From Acidimicrobiaceae bacterium (GTDB lineage Bacteria > Actinomycetota > Acidimicrobiia > Acidimicrobiales > Aldehydirespiratoraceae), in contig NZNH01000080.1 of the NCBI GenBank assembly GCA_002694825.1, positions 13,529 through 49,507 on the forward strand: a DNA stretch of 35,979 nt, read 5' to 3'. The notes below the pieces were generated by a model, which was not told the origin of the DNA, did not search any database, and worked only from the letters and a program-made list of their open reading frames with translations. The position numbers and the translations under genes are program-made. Numbering within the stretch: the stretch's first letter is position 1; each line of letters begins with the position of its first letter. Positions 23,237 through 33,521 of the stretch are shown here, in pieces.

Positions 23237-23707
23237 GTGCTCGGCCAGTACCTGCCCCTGCTGATGCTGTTCGGGCTGGCGGTGCTCTTCGCCGCCGGCA
23301 GCTTCATCGCATCGGGCCTCCTGGCCCCGCGCAATCCGACCAACGCCAAGCGTGCTGCGTACGAGTGCGGCATCGTGCCGACCAAGGAGACACCGGAACG
23401 CTTTCCGGTGAAGTTCTTCCTGGTCGCCATGATCTTCATCGTCTTCGACATCGAGATCATCTTCTTCTATCCGTACGCCCTCGCGTACGGAAGCCTCGGC
23501 GTGTTCGGCCTGGTGATGATCATGGTCTTCACGTTCGCCGTCTTCGAATCGTTCGTGTACCTGATCAGCAATGGCGCACTCGAATGGGGCCCGCTCAAGC
23601 AGGTGGCTCGCCCGTCCGGCGCCGTCTCGCCGGAACGAACCGCTGAATCCACCATCCGCCGTGTCGGTCTCGAGAACCGGCCGATCGCCGAGGAGACGGC
23701 AGCGTGA
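23237..23707 (+). CDS. nuoA: NADH-quinone oxidoreductase subunit A
   Basis: 156 residues, GTG start. Small membrane subunit at the junction of the complex I arms. Three helices are seen, with the family motif [20 protein letters not shown] (Cys in the quinone-site loop) and [19 protein letters not shown]-terminal extension of about 35 polar residues after LKQVARPS is longer than in most NuoA proteins. It starts 3 nt after the unknown membrane protein gene, tying the complex I operon to the cytochrome cluster, and overlaps nuoB by 4 nt. Confidence 0.95.
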   Translation: MLGQYLPLLMLFGLAVLFAAGSFIASGLLAPRNPTNAKRAAYECGIVPTKETPERFPVKFFLVAMIFIVFDIEIIFFYPYALAYGSLGVFGLVMIMVFTFAVFESFVYLISNGALEWGPLKQVARPSGAVSPERTAESTIRRVGLENRPIAEETAA

Positions 23708-24297
23708 GGATTCCAGGGCTCGGAGAAACCCAGTCGATCGCCGACAACGGCCTCGAGGGGATGGATCACAACTTCCTCACCGGCAATGTCGAGAACCTGG
23801 TCAGCTGGGCTCGGTCCCGCAGCCTCTGGCCGGCCACGTTCGGTCTTGCGTGCTGCGCGATCGAGATGATGGCGTCGGGCACGGCCCACTACGACCTCGC
23901 CCGGTATGGCATGGAAACCTTCCGGGCATCGCCTCGTCAGGCCGACCTCATGATCGTTGCTGGCCGGGTGAGTCAGAAGATGGCTCCGGTTCTCCGTCAG
24001 GTCTACGACCAGATGATGGAACCCAAATGGGTGATCTCCATGGGCGTGTGCGCCTCGAGCGGCGGCATGTTCAACAACTACGCGATCGTGCAGGGCGTCG
24101 ATCAGATCGTGCCGGTCGATGTCTACGCCCCGGGCTGCCCGCCAGGTCCGGAAACCCTCCTGCATGCGATCTTCACCCTGCATACCAAGATCGAATCCGG
24201 CGAGCTTGTCCGACGCCGCGAGGCGAATGGTGGCGGCGCCGGTATCACCATCGAACAGCGCGACGGACAGACCGCTGGCCTGACGATCGGGGGCTGA
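23704..24297 (+). CDS. nuoB: NADH-quinone oxidoreductase subunit B
   Basis: 197 residues, GTG start overlapping nuoA (GTGA). It carries cluster N2, the last iron-sulfur centre before quinone. Ligands are Cys50 and Cys51 in [11 protein letters not shown], Cys116 in [13 protein letters not shown] and Cys145 in [10 protein letters not shown]. Length includes a modest Gly-rich C-terminal tail. The start of the following nuoC is 1 nt away. Confidence 0.96.
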   Translation: MRIPGLGETQSIADNGLEGMDHNFLTGNVENLVSWARSRSLWPATFGLACCAIEMMASGTAHYDLARYGMETFRASPRQADLMIVAGRVSQKMAPVLRQVYDQMMEPKWVISMGVCASSGGMFNNYAIVQGVDQIVPVDVYAPGCPPGPETLLHAIFTLHTKIESGELVRRREANGGGAGITIEQRDGQTAGLTIGG

Positions 24298-24298
24298 C

Positions 24299-24841
24299 AT
24301 GAGTGACGAGACCGCAGCCGCCGAAGAGGCGGAGGCCGAGGCCGTCGCCGAGGAAGCCGCTGTCGATCTGCGCTACGGCGCAGCCGTGGGTGAGTCCCAC
24401 GGCGATGTCGTCTTGCACGCCACGGTTGAGACCTACCTCGACGTTTGCAGCGAGGCTCGCGCTGACGGATTCGACCAACTGATCGACCTCACCGCCGTCG
24501 ACTACCTCACCTACGCCGGCGAGCGCACGCTCCCGGGTGGACTCACCCCCGAACGCTTCGAGGTCGTCACGTCGCTGATCAACCATGTCCGCCGCGAACG
24601 GATCCGTATCCGCACTCAGGTGAGCGCCGACGAGCCGACCATTCCGAGCCTCTTCGACCTGTGGCCCGGCAGCGAGTACCTCGAGCGTGAGGCGTTCGAC
24701 ATGTTTGGTATCACCTTCGCCGACCACCCCGACATGAGCCGGGTCCTCATGCCCGAGGACTGGGTCGGGCATCCTCTCCGCAAGGACTACGCCGTCGGCG
24801 CCATTCCCGTTCAGTTCAAGGCAGCGAGCAACGAACGATGA
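24299..24841 (+). CDS. nuoC: NADH-quinone oxidoreductase subunit C
   Basis: 180 residues. Peripheral-arm subunit without cofactors that packs against NuoD. The family motif is SLFDLWPGSEYLEREAFDMF followed by GITFADHPDMSRVLMPEDW and HPLRKDYAVG. The first ~23 residues are an acidic Ala/Glu stretch not found in typical NuoC. The stop overlaps nuoD (ATGA). NuoC and NuoD are separate here, unlike the fused protein of E. coli. Confidence 0.95.
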   Translation: MSDETAAAEEAEAEAVAEEAAVDLRYGAAVGESHGDVVLHATVETYLDVCSEARADGFDQLIDLTAVDYLTYAGERTLPGGLTPERFEVVTSLINHVRRERIRIRTQVSADEPTIPSLFDLWPGSEYLEREAFDMFGITFADHPDMSRVLMPEDWVGHPLRKDYAVGAIPVQFKAASNER

Positions 24842-26139
24842 CGATCACCGACGAAACCCCCGAGACGATCGACGGCGCCGCACGCGTTCGCCAGCGTGGC
24901 GATGATGCTGCGGTCCTGCGCCTCAGCGAAGCCGAAGCTGCGGCAATCGGCACCGACGCCACCACCCCTGACGACGACGAGCGGGTTCTGCTCAACATGG
25001 GACCGTCGCATCCGTCGACCCACGGCGTGCTGCGCCTCATGCTGGAGATGGAGGGCGAGACCGTCATTCGTTCCAAGCCGGTCGTGGGCTACCTGCACAC
25101 CGGCATGGAGAAGCAGGCAGAGCAGCTGACCTTCCTGCAGGGGTGCACCAACGTCACCCGCATGGACTACGCCTCGCCGTTCTTCACCGAACTGGCGTTC
25201 AGCCTCGCCACAGAGAAGCTCCTCGACATCGAGGTCCCGGAGCGCGCGGTCTGGATCCGCATGCTGATGAGCGAGCTCAACCGCATCAGCTCCCACCTGT
25301 TGTTCATGGCCACCAACGGCATGGATCTCGGTGCCGTGTCGATGATGATCTACGGCTGGCGTGAGCGCGAAGAAGTCCTCCGCTTCTTTGAAAAGGTCAC
25401 GGGCCTGCGGATGAACCACAACTACATCCGCCCCGGTGGTGTCGCCGCCGATCTTCCCGACGGCTGGAAGGGTGAGATCGAGGCGTTGCTCGAACTGCTG
25501 CCGCCTCGCCTCGAGGAGTACGACGTCCTCATGACCGGGCAGCCGATCTGGCGTGAACGCCTGCAGGGCGTCGGCACGCTGAACACCGATGAGGCGCTCG
25601 CCTTGTCGGCCACCGGTCCGATCCTTCGTTCTACCGGCTACGCCTGGGACCTTCGTCGCGATCAGCCCTACCTCGCCTACGACAAGGTCGATTTCGATGT
25701 CATCGTCGGCACGTACGGCGACTGCTACGACCGCTACGCGATCCGCCTCAACGAGATCCGCGAGTCGATGCGCATCGTCGAACAGATTCTCGACAAGATG
25801 CCGTCGGGCGATTACCGGGTGCAGGACAAGAAGGTCACCCCGCCACCTCGCATTCGCATCGATCAATCGATGGAAGCACTCATCCACCATTTCAAGATCT
25901 TCACCGAGGGCTTCAAGGTTCCCGAGGGGGAGGCCTATGCGTGTGTCGAGTCACCCCGCGGCGAACTCGGCATCTACATGGTGTCCGACGGCAGCTCAAC
26001 GCCCTACCGCATGCATGTGCGGGGTCCGTCGTTCATCAATGTCCAGACCATGCCGCACCTCATGCGCGACAGCCTCATCGCCGACGCCGTGGCGATCATC
26101 TCCAGCGTCGACCCAATCATGGGCGAGGTCGATCGATGA
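24838..26139 (+). CDS. nuoD: NADH-quinone oxidoreductase subunit D
   Basis: 433 residues. The 49-kDa-type subunit lining the quinone pocket. Conserved motifs are LLNMGPSHPSTHGVLRL with the quinone-site His, GYLHTGMEKQAEQLTF, LMSELNRISSHLLF, NYIRPGGVAADLPDGW, TGPILRSTGYAWDLRRDQPY and the end SVDPIMGEVDR. An N-terminal polar extension of ~50 residues precedes the core. Start overlaps nuoC and stop overlaps nuoE (both ATGA), pointing to coupled translation. Confidence 0.96.
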   Translation: MTITDETPETIDGAARVRQRGDDAAVLRLSEAEAAAIGTDATTPDDDERVLLNMGPSHPSTHGVLRLMLEMEGETVIRSKPVVGYLHTGMEKQAEQLTFLQGCTNVTRMDYASPFFTELAFSLATEKLLDIEVPERAVWIRMLMSELNRISSHLLFMATNGMDLGAVSMMIYGWREREEVLRFFEKVTGLRMNHNYIRPGGVAADLPDGWKGEIEALLELLPPRLEEYDVLMTGQPIWRERLQGVGTLNTDEALALSATGPILRSTGYAWDLRRDQPYLAYDKVDFDVIVGTYGDCYDRYAIRLNEIRESMRIVEQILDKMPSGDYRVQDKKVTPPPRIRIDQSMEALIHHFKIFTEGFKVPEGEAYACVESPRGELGIYMVSDGSSTPYRMHVRGPSFINVQTMPHLMRDSLIADAVAIISSVDPIMGEVDR

Positions 26140-26765
26140 GCTACTTCACCGCTGACAACCTCGAGACGGCGCACGAGATCATCTCGCGCTATCCCCGCAA
26201 GAAGTCGGCGCTCATCCCACTGCTGCATCTCGCGCAGGAGCAGGAGGGCTGGGTCACCGACGACGCCATGCGTCAGATCGCCGAGCTCACCGACACCACG
26301 CCTGCCGAGGTGAAGGGCACCGGCTCGTTCTACGAGATGTTCAAATTCCACCCGGTGGGCACGTACATGATCAATGTGTGCACCAACCTCGCCTGCCAAC
26401 TGCTCGGCGGCGAGGAACTCCTCGCCCATGCCGAGGAGGCGCTGGGGATCAAGGCCGGCGGCACCACTGCCGACGGCATGTTCACGATCGAAGACGTCGA
26501 GTGCATCGCAGCGTGCACCGAGGCCCCGTGCCTGCAGGTCAACTATCGCTACAAGCTGCGGCTCACCACCGACGATCTCGATCAGCTCATCGACGACATC
26601 CGCAACGGTCGGGCCACCGACATCCCCGAGCACGGCACGCTCGGCCTGGTCCGTCAGCACATTCCGGCCGGTGCCGGTGCGGGCATCGTGGCGCCGGAGC
26701 AGGCCACCGAACGACCGGTCTGGCTCGCCCGAAACGACACTGCCGACGAAGGAGGAGAAGCCTGA
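26136..26765 (+). CDS. nuoE: NADH-quinone oxidoreductase subunit E
   Basis: 209 residues. Thioredoxin-fold subunit with [2Fe-2S] cluster N1a: ligands are the Cys pair in VCTNLACQLL and the pair in ECIAACTEAPC. The N-terminal helical part has PRKKSALIPLLHLAQEQEGW and GTGSFYEMFKFHPVG. The C-terminal ~40 residues after LVRQHI are a Gly/Ala-rich tail, longer than average. Stop overlaps the nuoF start by one base (TGATG), after an AAGGAGGAGAAG ribosome site. Confidence 0.95.
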   Translation: MSYFTADNLETAHEIISRYPRKKSALIPLLHLAQEQEGWVTDDAMRQIAELTDTTPAEVKGTGSFYEMFKFHPVGTYMINVCTNLACQLLGGEELLAHAEEALGIKAGGTTADGMFTIEDVECIAACTEAPCLQVNYRYKLRLTTDDLDQLIDDIRNGRATDIPEHGTLGLVRQHIPAGAGAGIVAPEQATERPVWLARNDTADEGGEA

Positions 26766-28189
26766 TGCCGACGCACGACTATGTCCCCCATGCCCCCGGC
26801 TATGTCGACAACGACGGACCCAAGATCGTCACCAGCCGCTTCGTCCACGAGGACTCCCACACCCTCGAGCGCTACGAGGCCACCAATGGCTACGACGGCC
26901 TGCGCCGCGCCCTCGACCGCACGCCGGCCGATGTCCACGAAGAGGTCCGCGACGCCGTCGTGCTCGGCCGTGGTGGCGCCGGCTTCCCGGCGGGCGTCAA
27001 GTGGGGCTTCATGCCTCCCGGCAAGTTCCCGTACTACCTCGTGGTCAACGGCGACGAGTCCGAGCCCGGCACCTACAAGGATCGCCTCCTCATGGAGCGT
27101 GACCCTCACCAGTTGATCGAGGGCTGCCTCATCACCTGCTACGCGCTCGGCCTCAGCCAGTGCTTCCTGTATGTGCGAGGCGAGATGCCCGCCGCTCAGG
27201 AGAATCTCGCCCAGGCGCTCAACGAGGCCTACGCCAAGGGCTATGTCGGCAAGAACATCATGGGGACGGAGTTCAGCGTCGACATCACGTTGACCTGGGG
27301 TGCCGGCGCCTACATCGTCGGTGAGGAGACGGCACTGATCGAGTCGCTCGAGGGCAACCGCGGGATGCCGCGCCTCAAGCCGCCGTTCTTCCCGGCTGCA
27401 ATCGGCCTCTATGGCCAGCCCACGATCGTCAACAATGTCGAGACACTGAGCAACCTTCCCTGGCTGCTCGTCAACGGCTCCGAGCAGTACAAGGCGTTCG
27501 GCTCGGAGGCTTCGCCTGGTTCGCGCATGGTCGCCGTGTCAGGTCACGTGAACCGTCCCGGCGTGTACGAGATCGAACAGGGCGTCACGACCTTCCGCGA
27601 TCTCTTCTACGGCGACAACTTCTGTCGTGGGATCCGCAACGACAACGAACTCAAGATGTTCGTGCCCGGCGGCGGTTCGGCCCCCTGGTTCTTCCCGGAG
27701 CAACTCGACCTCCCCCTCGAGGGGCGCACCGTCGGTGCGGAAGGTTCGATGCTCGGCTCGGGCGCCATCATGGTGATGGACGAGACCACCGATGCCGTCA
27801 AGGCGGCGCTGCGGCTCGTGCGGTTCTACGCCCGCGAGTCGTGCGGCAAGTGCACTCCGTGCCGGGAGGGCACCACCTGGGAGGAGCGCATCTTGCAGCG
27901 CATTCTCGACGGTGAAGGTCGTCCCAGCGACATCGACAAGCTGCTCGACATCGCCGACAACATCTCGCCCGGCCCCTACCCGGTCGCCGCCGATCCGTCC
28001 CAGGGCCTCGACGCCGTGCCGTTCCCGCCGAAGCAGACCACCATCTGCCCGTTGGGCCCGTCGTCGGTCGCGCCGATCACGTCGACGATTCGTCGCTTCC
28101 GTCACGAGTACGAAGCCAAGATCACCAAGCGGGATTCCATTCCGGTGATGGCCGCCCCGATGTCGTCTGATCCCGTCGAGGTTGGCTGA
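26765..28189 (+). CDS. nuoF: NADH-quinone oxidoreductase subunit F
   Basis: 474 residues. NADH and FMN-binding subunit at the tip of complex I. The glycine-rich NADH/FMN segment is VLGRGGAGFPAGVKWGFMP, followed by VVNGDESEPGTYKDRLLM and GAGAYIVGEETALIESLEG. Cluster N3 ligands are in ESCGKCTPCREGTTW and TTICPLG. ATG 26765 was chosen for the one-base overlap with nuoE and the purine-rich ribosome site just before it; the frame is open further upstream, inside nuoE. Stop overlaps nuoG start. Confidence 0.96.
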   Translation: MPTHDYVPHAPGYVDNDGPKIVTSRFVHEDSHTLERYEATNGYDGLRRALDRTPADVHEEVRDAVVLGRGGAGFPAGVKWGFMPPGKFPYYLVVNGDESEPGTYKDRLLMERDPHQLIEGCLITCYALGLSQCFLYVRGEMPAAQENLAQALNEAYAKGYVGKNIMGTEFSVDITLTWGAGAYIVGEETALIESLEGNRGMPRLKPPFFPAAIGLYGQPTIVNNVETLSNLPWLLVNGSEQYKAFGSEASPGSRMVAVSGHVNRPGVYEIEQGVTTFRDLFYGDNFCRGIRNDNELKMFVPGGGSAPWFFPEQLDLPLEGRTVGAEGSMLGSGAIMVMDETTDAVKAALRLVRFYARESCGKCTPCREGTTWEERILQRILDGEGRPSDIDKLLDIADNISPGPYPVAADPSQGLDAVPFPPKQTTICPLGPSSVAPITSTIRRFRHEYEAKITKRDSIPVMAAPMSSDPVEVG

Positions 28190-30651
28190 TGACCGCCGTC
28201 GAGAACGAGAAGTCCACGGTCACCGTCACTCTCAACGGTGTCGAGATCGAGGCCAACCCGGGCGAACTGCTCATTGATGCCGCCGAGCGTCACGGCACCT
28301 ACATCCCGCGGTTCTGCTACCACTCGCGCATGAAGCCGGTCGGCATGTGCCGGATGTGCCTGGTCGAGGTCGACTCGGGCCGTGGTCCGGCATTGCAGCC
28401 GAGCTGCATGATCCCGGTGGGCGAGGGCATGACCGTCGACACCGAGTCCGAGGCCACCAAGAAGGCTCAGGATGGTGTGCTCGAGTTCCTGCTCATCAAC
28501 CACCCGCTCGACTGCCCGGTGTGCGACAAGGGTGGCGAATGCCCGTTGCAGGATCAGACCGTGGCCTTCGGCCCTGGCGAGTCCCGCTTCGTCGAGGAGA
28601 AGCGGCACTATGAGAAGCCGATCCCGATCAGCGACACCGTCTACCTCGACCGTGAACGCTGCATTCTCTGTGATCGCTGCACCCGCTTCGCCGACGATGT
28701 CGCCGGCGACACGCTGATCCACTTCATGGACCGGGGCAACAGCACCCAGGTCAACACGTTCCCCGATGAGCCGTTCGCCTCGTACTTCTCGGGCAATACG
28801 GTGCAGATCTGCCCGGTCGGTGCACTCACCGCCAAGCCGTATCGATTCAAGGCCCGTCCGTGGGATCTCGAAGAGACGATCTCCACGGCGTGGATCGACT
28901 CGGTTGGTTCTCGTGTCACCGTCCAGTCGAGCCGCAACCAGGTCCTGCGTCTGCTCGGCGTCGACGCCGACAGCGTCAACTGGGGTTGGCTCTCCGACAA
29001 GGAGCGCTTCGGCTTCGAGGCCCTCAACAGCGAGGACCGTCTCACTGCCCCGATGGTCCGTGTCGATGATCGCCTTGAGGCCACCGGCTGGGCCCCCGCT
29101 CTCGCAGCGGCCACCGACGCCTTGCGTGATGCCGACCCGACCCGCATCGGCGTGATCGGCGGCGCCCGCCTCACCAATGAGTCGCAGTACGCCTGGACCA
29201 AGCTCGCCAAGGGCGTGCTCGGCACCGACAATGTCGATGCGCAACTCGGTGATGGCCTTCCGGTGGAGGCGGTGCTGGGTCTGCCTCGCGCCACGATCAA
29301 CCAGGCCTGCGCCCCGGGCGGCACCGTCATCCTCGTCGGTCCCGACCCGAAGGAGGACCTCGGTGCGCTGTTCCTCCGCCTGCGTCACGCCGTCGTCAAC
29401 GACGGCACCACGCTGATTGAGTTGACCCCGACCCGCACCGGTCTCAGCACGATCGCCGCTCACTCGTTGCACCCGAAGCCGGGTGAGGTCGACCTCCTGG
29501 CCGCTGCGCTCGTCGACGCCGTATCGGGCGACGCCCGCGATGCTGCGGGTGTGCCGGCCGACGCCATTGCCGCTGCGGCTGCCGCAATTTCGGGTCCGGT
29601 CACGGTGGTCCTCGGACGGGCCTCGGTCGCCGAGTCCGCTGCGATCACCGTTGATGCCGCCATCGCCCTCAACCGACTCGAAGGCGTCGGTTTCTTGTCG
29701 GCGCTGCGTCGCGGCAATGTGCACGGCGCCCTCGACATGGGCATGGCCCCGGGCCTGCTCCCCGGCCGAGTGCCGCTGAGCGCCGGTTGCGACGCCTTTG
29801 ATCAGGTGCCCACCGAGGTGGGCATGGACACCATCGCCATGCTGGAGGCGGCCGCCGCCGGTGATCTCGACGTGCTCGTCCTGCTCGGCAGTGACCCGCT
29901 GAGCGACGTACCCGATGCCGATCTGGCCGAGCGTGGCCTCGCCGGCGCCGGCACCGTGATCGCCGTCGAGATGTTGCCCAACGCCTCGACCCTTGCCCAC
30001 GCCGACCTCGTCCTGCCCGCTGCGGCGCCGACCGAAGTTGACGGCACCTTCACGAACCTCGAGGGGCGTGTGAGTGTCGCCGAGCAGAAGGTCACCCCTC
30101 CGGGCACCGCCCGTGCCGACTGGATGATCGCCGCCGAACTCGCCCTGCGGCTGGGTGCCGACCTCGGCGTCGAGTCCCCCGAATCGATCCGGGCCGAGAT
30201 CGCCGCCGTGTCGCCGGTTCACGCTGCACTCACGGAGGCCGCGCTGGCCGATGGCCGTGTCGAGGGCGTCCTGATCAACGGTTCGTCGATCGAAGCACCC
30301 ACCGTTTCGGCCTCGACCAACCCGGCCAACGACGCCTACTCCCTCCGCCTCGTCGCTGCTCGACGCATGTACGACAACGGCACGATGCTGCAGGCCAGCG
30401 CCTCCAGCGCCGGCCTCGCCGCCTCGGTGAAGGTCACGCTCAACCCCACCGATTTCGAAAAGCTCGGCCTCGACGCCGGCACCGTCGTCAAGGTGATCTC
30501 GGGTCGAGGTGAGCTGATGGCGCCACTCGCCGCCGACTTCGGTGTCCCCGCTGGTTCGGCCATGATCCCGGCGAACGCGCCGGGGTCCAACGCCAACACC
30601 CTGATCGATGCGTCGGCGTCGGTCACCGACGTTCGGGTGGAACGCGCATGA
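28189..30651 (+). CDS. nuoG: NADH-quinone oxidoreductase subunit G
   Basis: 820 residues. Large iron-sulfur subunit. N-terminal ferredoxin-like domain with N1b ligands in FCYHSRMKPVGMCRMCLVEV and a later Cys (PSCMIP). The N5 motif HPLDCPVCDKGGECPLQD supplies His and Cys ligands; N4 is in RCILCDRCTRF and ICPVGAL. The C-terminal molybdopterin oxidoreductase-like domain follows, but the region where some NuoG proteins carry the extra N7 cluster (TAWIDSVGSRVTVQSSRNQ) has no cysteines, so N7 is absent. The distal part has an Ala-rich, loosely conserved sequence. Confidence 0.95.
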   Translation: MTAVENEKSTVTVTLNGVEIEANPGELLIDAAERHGTYIPRFCYHSRMKPVGMCRMCLVEVDSGRGPALQPSCMIPVGEGMTVDTESEATKKAQDGVLEFLLINHPLDCPVCDKGGECPLQDQTVAFGPGESRFVEEKRHYEKPIPISDTVYLDRERCILCDRCTRFADDVAGDTLIHFMDRGNSTQVNTFPDEPFASYFSGNTVQICPVGALTAKPYRFKARPWDLEETISTAWIDSVGSRVTVQSSRNQVLRLLGVDADSVNWGWLSDKERFGFEALNSEDRLTAPMVRVDDRLEATGWAPALAAATDALRDADPTRIGVIGGARLTNESQYAWTKLAKGVLGTDNVDAQLGDGLPVEAVLGLPRATINQACAPGGTVILVGPDPKEDLGALFLRLRHAVVNDGTTLIELTPTRTGLSTIAAHSLHPKPGEVDLLAAALVDAVSGDARDAAGVPADAIAAAAAAISGPVTVVLGRASVAESAAITVDAAIALNRLEGVGFLSALRRGNVHGALDMGMAPGLLPGRVPLSAGCDAFDQVPTEVGMDTIAMLEAAAAGDLDVLVLLGSDPLSDVPDADLAERGLAGAGTVIAVEMLPNASTLAHADLVLPAAAPTEVDGTFTNLEGRVSVAEQKVTPPGTARADWMIAAELALRLGADLGVESPESIRAEIAAVSPVHAALTEAALADGRVEGVLINGSSIEAPTVSASTNPANDAYSLRLVAARRMYDNGTMLQASASSAGLAASVKVTLNPTDFEKLGLDAGTVVKVISGRGELMAPLAADFGVPAGSAMIPANAPGSNANTLIDASASVTDVRVERA

Positions 30652-31895
30652 TGTTTGCTCAAGACCCGCTCTACGCTGGCGACTGGCTCGGTGATGCGCT
30701 GATCACCGGCCTCAAGGTGCTGGTCGCGTTTGCGTTCTTGCTCGTCGCAGTGATGCTCAACATCTGGTTCCTGCGCAAGGTCATCTCCGACTTCCAGAAC
30801 CGCATCGGCCCGAACACGGCAGGTCGGTGGGGCATTCTCCAGAGCCTGGCCGACGGCATCAAGCTCTTCTTCAAGGAAGATCTGATCCCCGACAACTCGG
30901 ATCGCTTCGCCTTCAAGCTGGCGCCGTATCTGTCGCTCGTCCCGGCCTTCCTCGTCTTCGCGATCATCCCGATCGGGGGCGACTTCAACGGCGACGACGG
31001 CGACGGTGTCGTCAGCATCTTCGGTCACGACACACTCCTTCAGGTCGCCGACCCGCCTGTCGGTGTCCTGTGGTTCCTCGCCATGTCATCGCTCGCGATC
31101 TACGGCGTGATGCTCGCCGGCTGGAGTTCGGGCTCGAAGTACCCGCTCATCGGCTCCGTGCGTGCGTCGGCCCAGATGGTGTCCTACGAAGCGGCCCTCG
31201 GCCTCGCCCTTGCATCGGTGCTGCTCGTGTCGGGCACCTTGTCCACCCATGCCATGGTCATCGACCAATCGGGTGAGGGCCCTGCATTCTTCGGAATCGA
31301 GAACATCCTTCCGGCCTGGTACCTCCTGCCGGTCGGCATCGTGCCCTTCGTCGTCTTCATCATCGCCGGCACGGCCGAACTCAACCATCCGCCGTTCGAC
31401 CTCGTCGAAGCCGAACAGGAGATCGTCGGCGGCTTCCACACTGAGTACTCCTCGATCCGGTTCGCACTCTTCTTCCTCGCCGAGTTCATGAACCAGATCA
31501 CGATGGGCGCCCTGCTCGTCACGCTCTTCCTCGGCGGCCCCAACGGCCCGGCGTTCTTCTTCCCCGAGGGCTGGTGGATCGGCGTCTTCTGGTTCTTCGT
31601 GAAGCTGATGGGCTTCTTGTTCCTGCTCGTCTGGGTGCGAGCCACCCTGCCCCGCTTCCGCTACGACCAGCTCATGGACTTCGGCTGGAAGCTACTGATC
31701 CCGCTGTCGCTCGGTTGGTTCATCTTGCTGGCGTTCATCCAGATCGGCCGTGACGAGGACTGGAGCACCGCCCAGTTCGTCGGCCTCGGTGTGGGTCTGG
31801 CGGCCGTGTTCGTGGCTCTCGCCGGCATGTTGACCCTTGCGATCCGCAATGCCCGCAACGAGCGCATCGAAGAGATGGAGGATGCCCATGGCTGA
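30648..31895 (+). CDS. nuoH: NADH-quinone oxidoreductase subunit H
   Basis: 415 residues. Membrane subunit forming the quinone entry channel with NuoA and NuoB. Motifs: [27 protein letters not shown]-type segment at the N-terminal part, [20 protein letters not shown], and [20 protein letters not shown] with conserved acidic residues. About eight helices. ATG 30648 overlaps the nuoG stop (ATGA); the next codon is also ATG. A longer loop with [10 protein letters not shown] is slightly unusual. Overlaps nuoI by 8 nt. Confidence 0.96.
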   Translation: MMFAQDPLYAGDWLGDALITGLKVLVAFAFLLVAVMLNIWFLRKVISDFQNRIGPNTAGRWGILQSLADGIKLFFKEDLIPDNSDRFAFKLAPYLSLVPAFLVFAIIPIGGDFNGDDGDGVVSIFGHDTLLQVADPPVGVLWFLAMSSLAIYGVMLAGWSSGSKYPLIGSVRASAQMVSYEAALGLALASVLLVSGTLSTHAMVIDQSGEGPAFFGIENILPAWYLLPVGIVPFVVFIIAGTAELNHPPFDLVEAEQEIVGGFHTEYSSIRFALFFLAEFMNQITMGALLVTLFLGGPNGPAFFFPEGWWIGVFWFFVKLMGFLFLLVWVRATLPRFRYDQLMDFGWKLLIPLSLGWFILLAFIQIGRDEDWSTAQFVGLGVGLAAVFVALAGMLTLAIRNARNERIEEMEDAHG

Positions 31896-32568
31896 CGGTT
31901 CCTACCTCAAGGGCTTCGGCGTCACGTTCAAGAAGCTCTTCGAAGACCGTGTGACCGGTGATTACCGCGGTGGCAAGGGCCTCGAGAAGGGCAAGCCCGA
32001 CGAGAAGCGCCCCAAGGCCGACCGACTCCACGGTCGCCATGTCCTCAACCGGTACGAGGACGGTATGGAGAAGTGCATCGGCTGTGAGCTGTGTGCCGGC
32101 GTGTGCCCTGCGAAGTGCATCTATGTCCGGGGCGCCGACAACAACCCCGACGCACCGACCTCGCCGGGGGAGCGCTTCGGCTACGTCTACGAGATCAACT
32201 ACCTGCGCTGCATCCATTGCGACCTGTGCGTCGAGGCATGCCCCACGCAGGCCATCACCGAGTCGAAGCTGTTCGAGTTCTCGTTCACCAACCGCAGCGA
32301 TGCGATCTACACCAAGGACGAACTGCTCGTCGGCGACGACGGCAAGCCTCAGCAGCTGCCCTGGGAAGACTGGCGCGACGGCGAGGACACCATGACCTCC
32401 GGCTGGATGCGGGCCACCTCACCGGCCGGTGACCATCGGTATGAAGGCATGGTCCACTGGGCGGGTGAGCTGGGCTACGGCGTGCGCGACCCTGAAGCGG
32501 GGCAGAGCGCAGAGGTGGACGACGACGGGGGAGCTCGACCGGCAGCGTCGAGCGTCGAGCATGGCTGA
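31888..32568 (+). CDS. nuoI: NADH-quinone oxidoreductase subunit I
   Basis: 226 residues. TYKY-type subunit carrying clusters N6a and N6b: [15 protein letters not shown] and [15 protein letters not shown] provide two CxxCxxCxxxC sets. The N-terminus has [15 protein letters not shown] and [19 protein letters not shown], as expected for the membrane-contacting helix and entry. The C-terminal ~70 residues, including [18 protein letters not shown], extend beyond the short forms of NuoI. An in-frame ATG at 31882 is an alternative start two codons earlier. Overlaps nuoJ by 8 nt. Confidence 0.95.
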   Translation: MADGSYLKGFGVTFKKLFEDRVTGDYRGGKGLEKGKPDEKRPKADRLHGRHVLNRYEDGMEKCIGCELCAGVCPAKCIYVRGADNNPDAPTSPGERFGYVYEINYLRCIHCDLCVEACPTQAITESKLFEFSFTNRSDAIYTKDELLVGDDGKPQQLPWEDWRDGEDTMTSGWMRATSPAGDHRYEGMVHWAGELGYGVRDPEAGQSAEVDDDGGARPAASSVEHG

Positions 32569-33196
32569 ATTCATCACGTTCTTCTGCGGGGCGGCGATCA
32601 TCCTCGCCGGGGCGATCGGCGTCGTCGTCGCGCGCAACGCCGTGCACTCGGCGCTCTTCTTGATCCAGACCCTGCTCGGTGTCGCCGTGATCTTTGTCGT
32701 GCAGGAAGCGCACTTCCTGGCGGCGGTGCAGATCGTCGTGTACGCCGGCGCCATCGTGATCCTGTTCCTCTTCGTGATCATGTTGCTCGGTGTCGACAAG
32801 GCCGAGGATCTCGGTGTCGAACCCATCGCCGGCCAAAAGCCGCTCGCTGTGGTCCTCGGCGCCTCACTGCTGGCCACGGCGATCACGTTCGTGCTCGTCG
32901 CCACCGACGGCGCCACGGGCGTCGGCTCCGGCGACCCCGAACGTCAGCTCGATTCCGGCATCACAGATATCGAGCGCATCGGCCGGGTCCTGTTCACCGA
33001 ATACGCAGTGGCGTTCCAGCTCACCGCCGCCCTGCTCACCATCGGCGTGATCGGTGCCGTCGTGCTCACCCGGTCACTGTCGTCGGCTGACCAGCTCGAT
33101 GATCTCGAGCCGGCGTCGATGGACCTCCCGTCGTTGGCGCCCGAGGGGGCCAACGACGAACACCATGTCGACACGGTCGAGGAGGACGCATCGTGA
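32561..33196 (+). CDS. nuoJ: NADH-quinone oxidoreductase subunit J
   Basis: 211 residues with five predicted helices. Family features are [38 protein letters not shown] and [21 protein letters not shown], the latter containing the pi-bulge helix important for coupling. A polar loop (about 95-130) and an acidic C-terminal tail ending in DTVEEDAS are present. The start lies within the end of nuoI and the stop overlaps nuoK (GTGA). Confidence 0.95.
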   Translation: MAEFITFFCGAAIILAGAIGVVVARNAVHSALFLIQTLLGVAVIFVVQEAHFLAAVQIVVYAGAIVILFLFVIMLLGVDKAEDLGVEPIAGQKPLAVVLGASLLATAITFVLVATDGATGVGSGDPERQLDSGITDIERIGRVLFTEYAVAFQLTAALLTIGVIGAVVLTRSLSSADQLDDLEPASMDLPSLAPEGANDEHHVDTVEEDAS

Positions 33197-33513
33197 TCCT
33201 CGCCGGGCTTGCGCTCACTCCGCCTTACTACCTCGTGCTGTCGGCCCTGATGTTCGCCGTCGGTGCGACGGGCCTGCTGATCCGGCGCAACCCACTGGTG
33301 ATGTTCATGTGTGTCGAGTTGATGCTCAACGGTGTGAATATCTCCTTCGTCGCCTTCGGAGCCGACCTCAACGATGTGGGTGGCCAGATCTCCGTGTTCT
33401 TTGTTCTCGTGGTCGCTGCGGTGGAGGTCGTTGTCGGCCTCGCCCTGGTGGTCGCGATCAACCGTCGTCGCGCTGACGCCACCGCCGACGACGTGTCGCT
33501 CTTGAGGGGATGA
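33193..33513 (+). CDS. nuoK: NADH-quinone oxidoreductase subunit K
   Basis: 106 residues, GTG start. Mrp-type proton channel helper with three helices. NPLVMFMCVELMLNGVNISF contains the conserved glutamate of helix 2, and VFFVLVVAAVEVVVGLALVV the glutamate of helix 3. Length is slightly above the usual ~100. Stop is 8 nt before nuoL. Confidence 0.96.
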   Translation: MILAGLALTPPYYLVLSALMFAVGATGLLIRRNPLVMFMCVELMLNGVNISFVAFGADLNDVGGQISVFFVLVVAAVEVVVGLALVVAINRRRADATADDVSLLRG

Positions 33514-33521
33514 GCTGACCT

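Noticed and set aside
28102-30222. Long open frame on the minus strand opposite nuoG
   Set aside because: Strong GC codon bias of nuoG produces such shadow frames; the product is Arg/Asp/Gly-rich without recognisable motifs, and nuoG is certain. The same applies to other antisense frames opposite acyl-CoA ligase, hemA, hemC and pgi.
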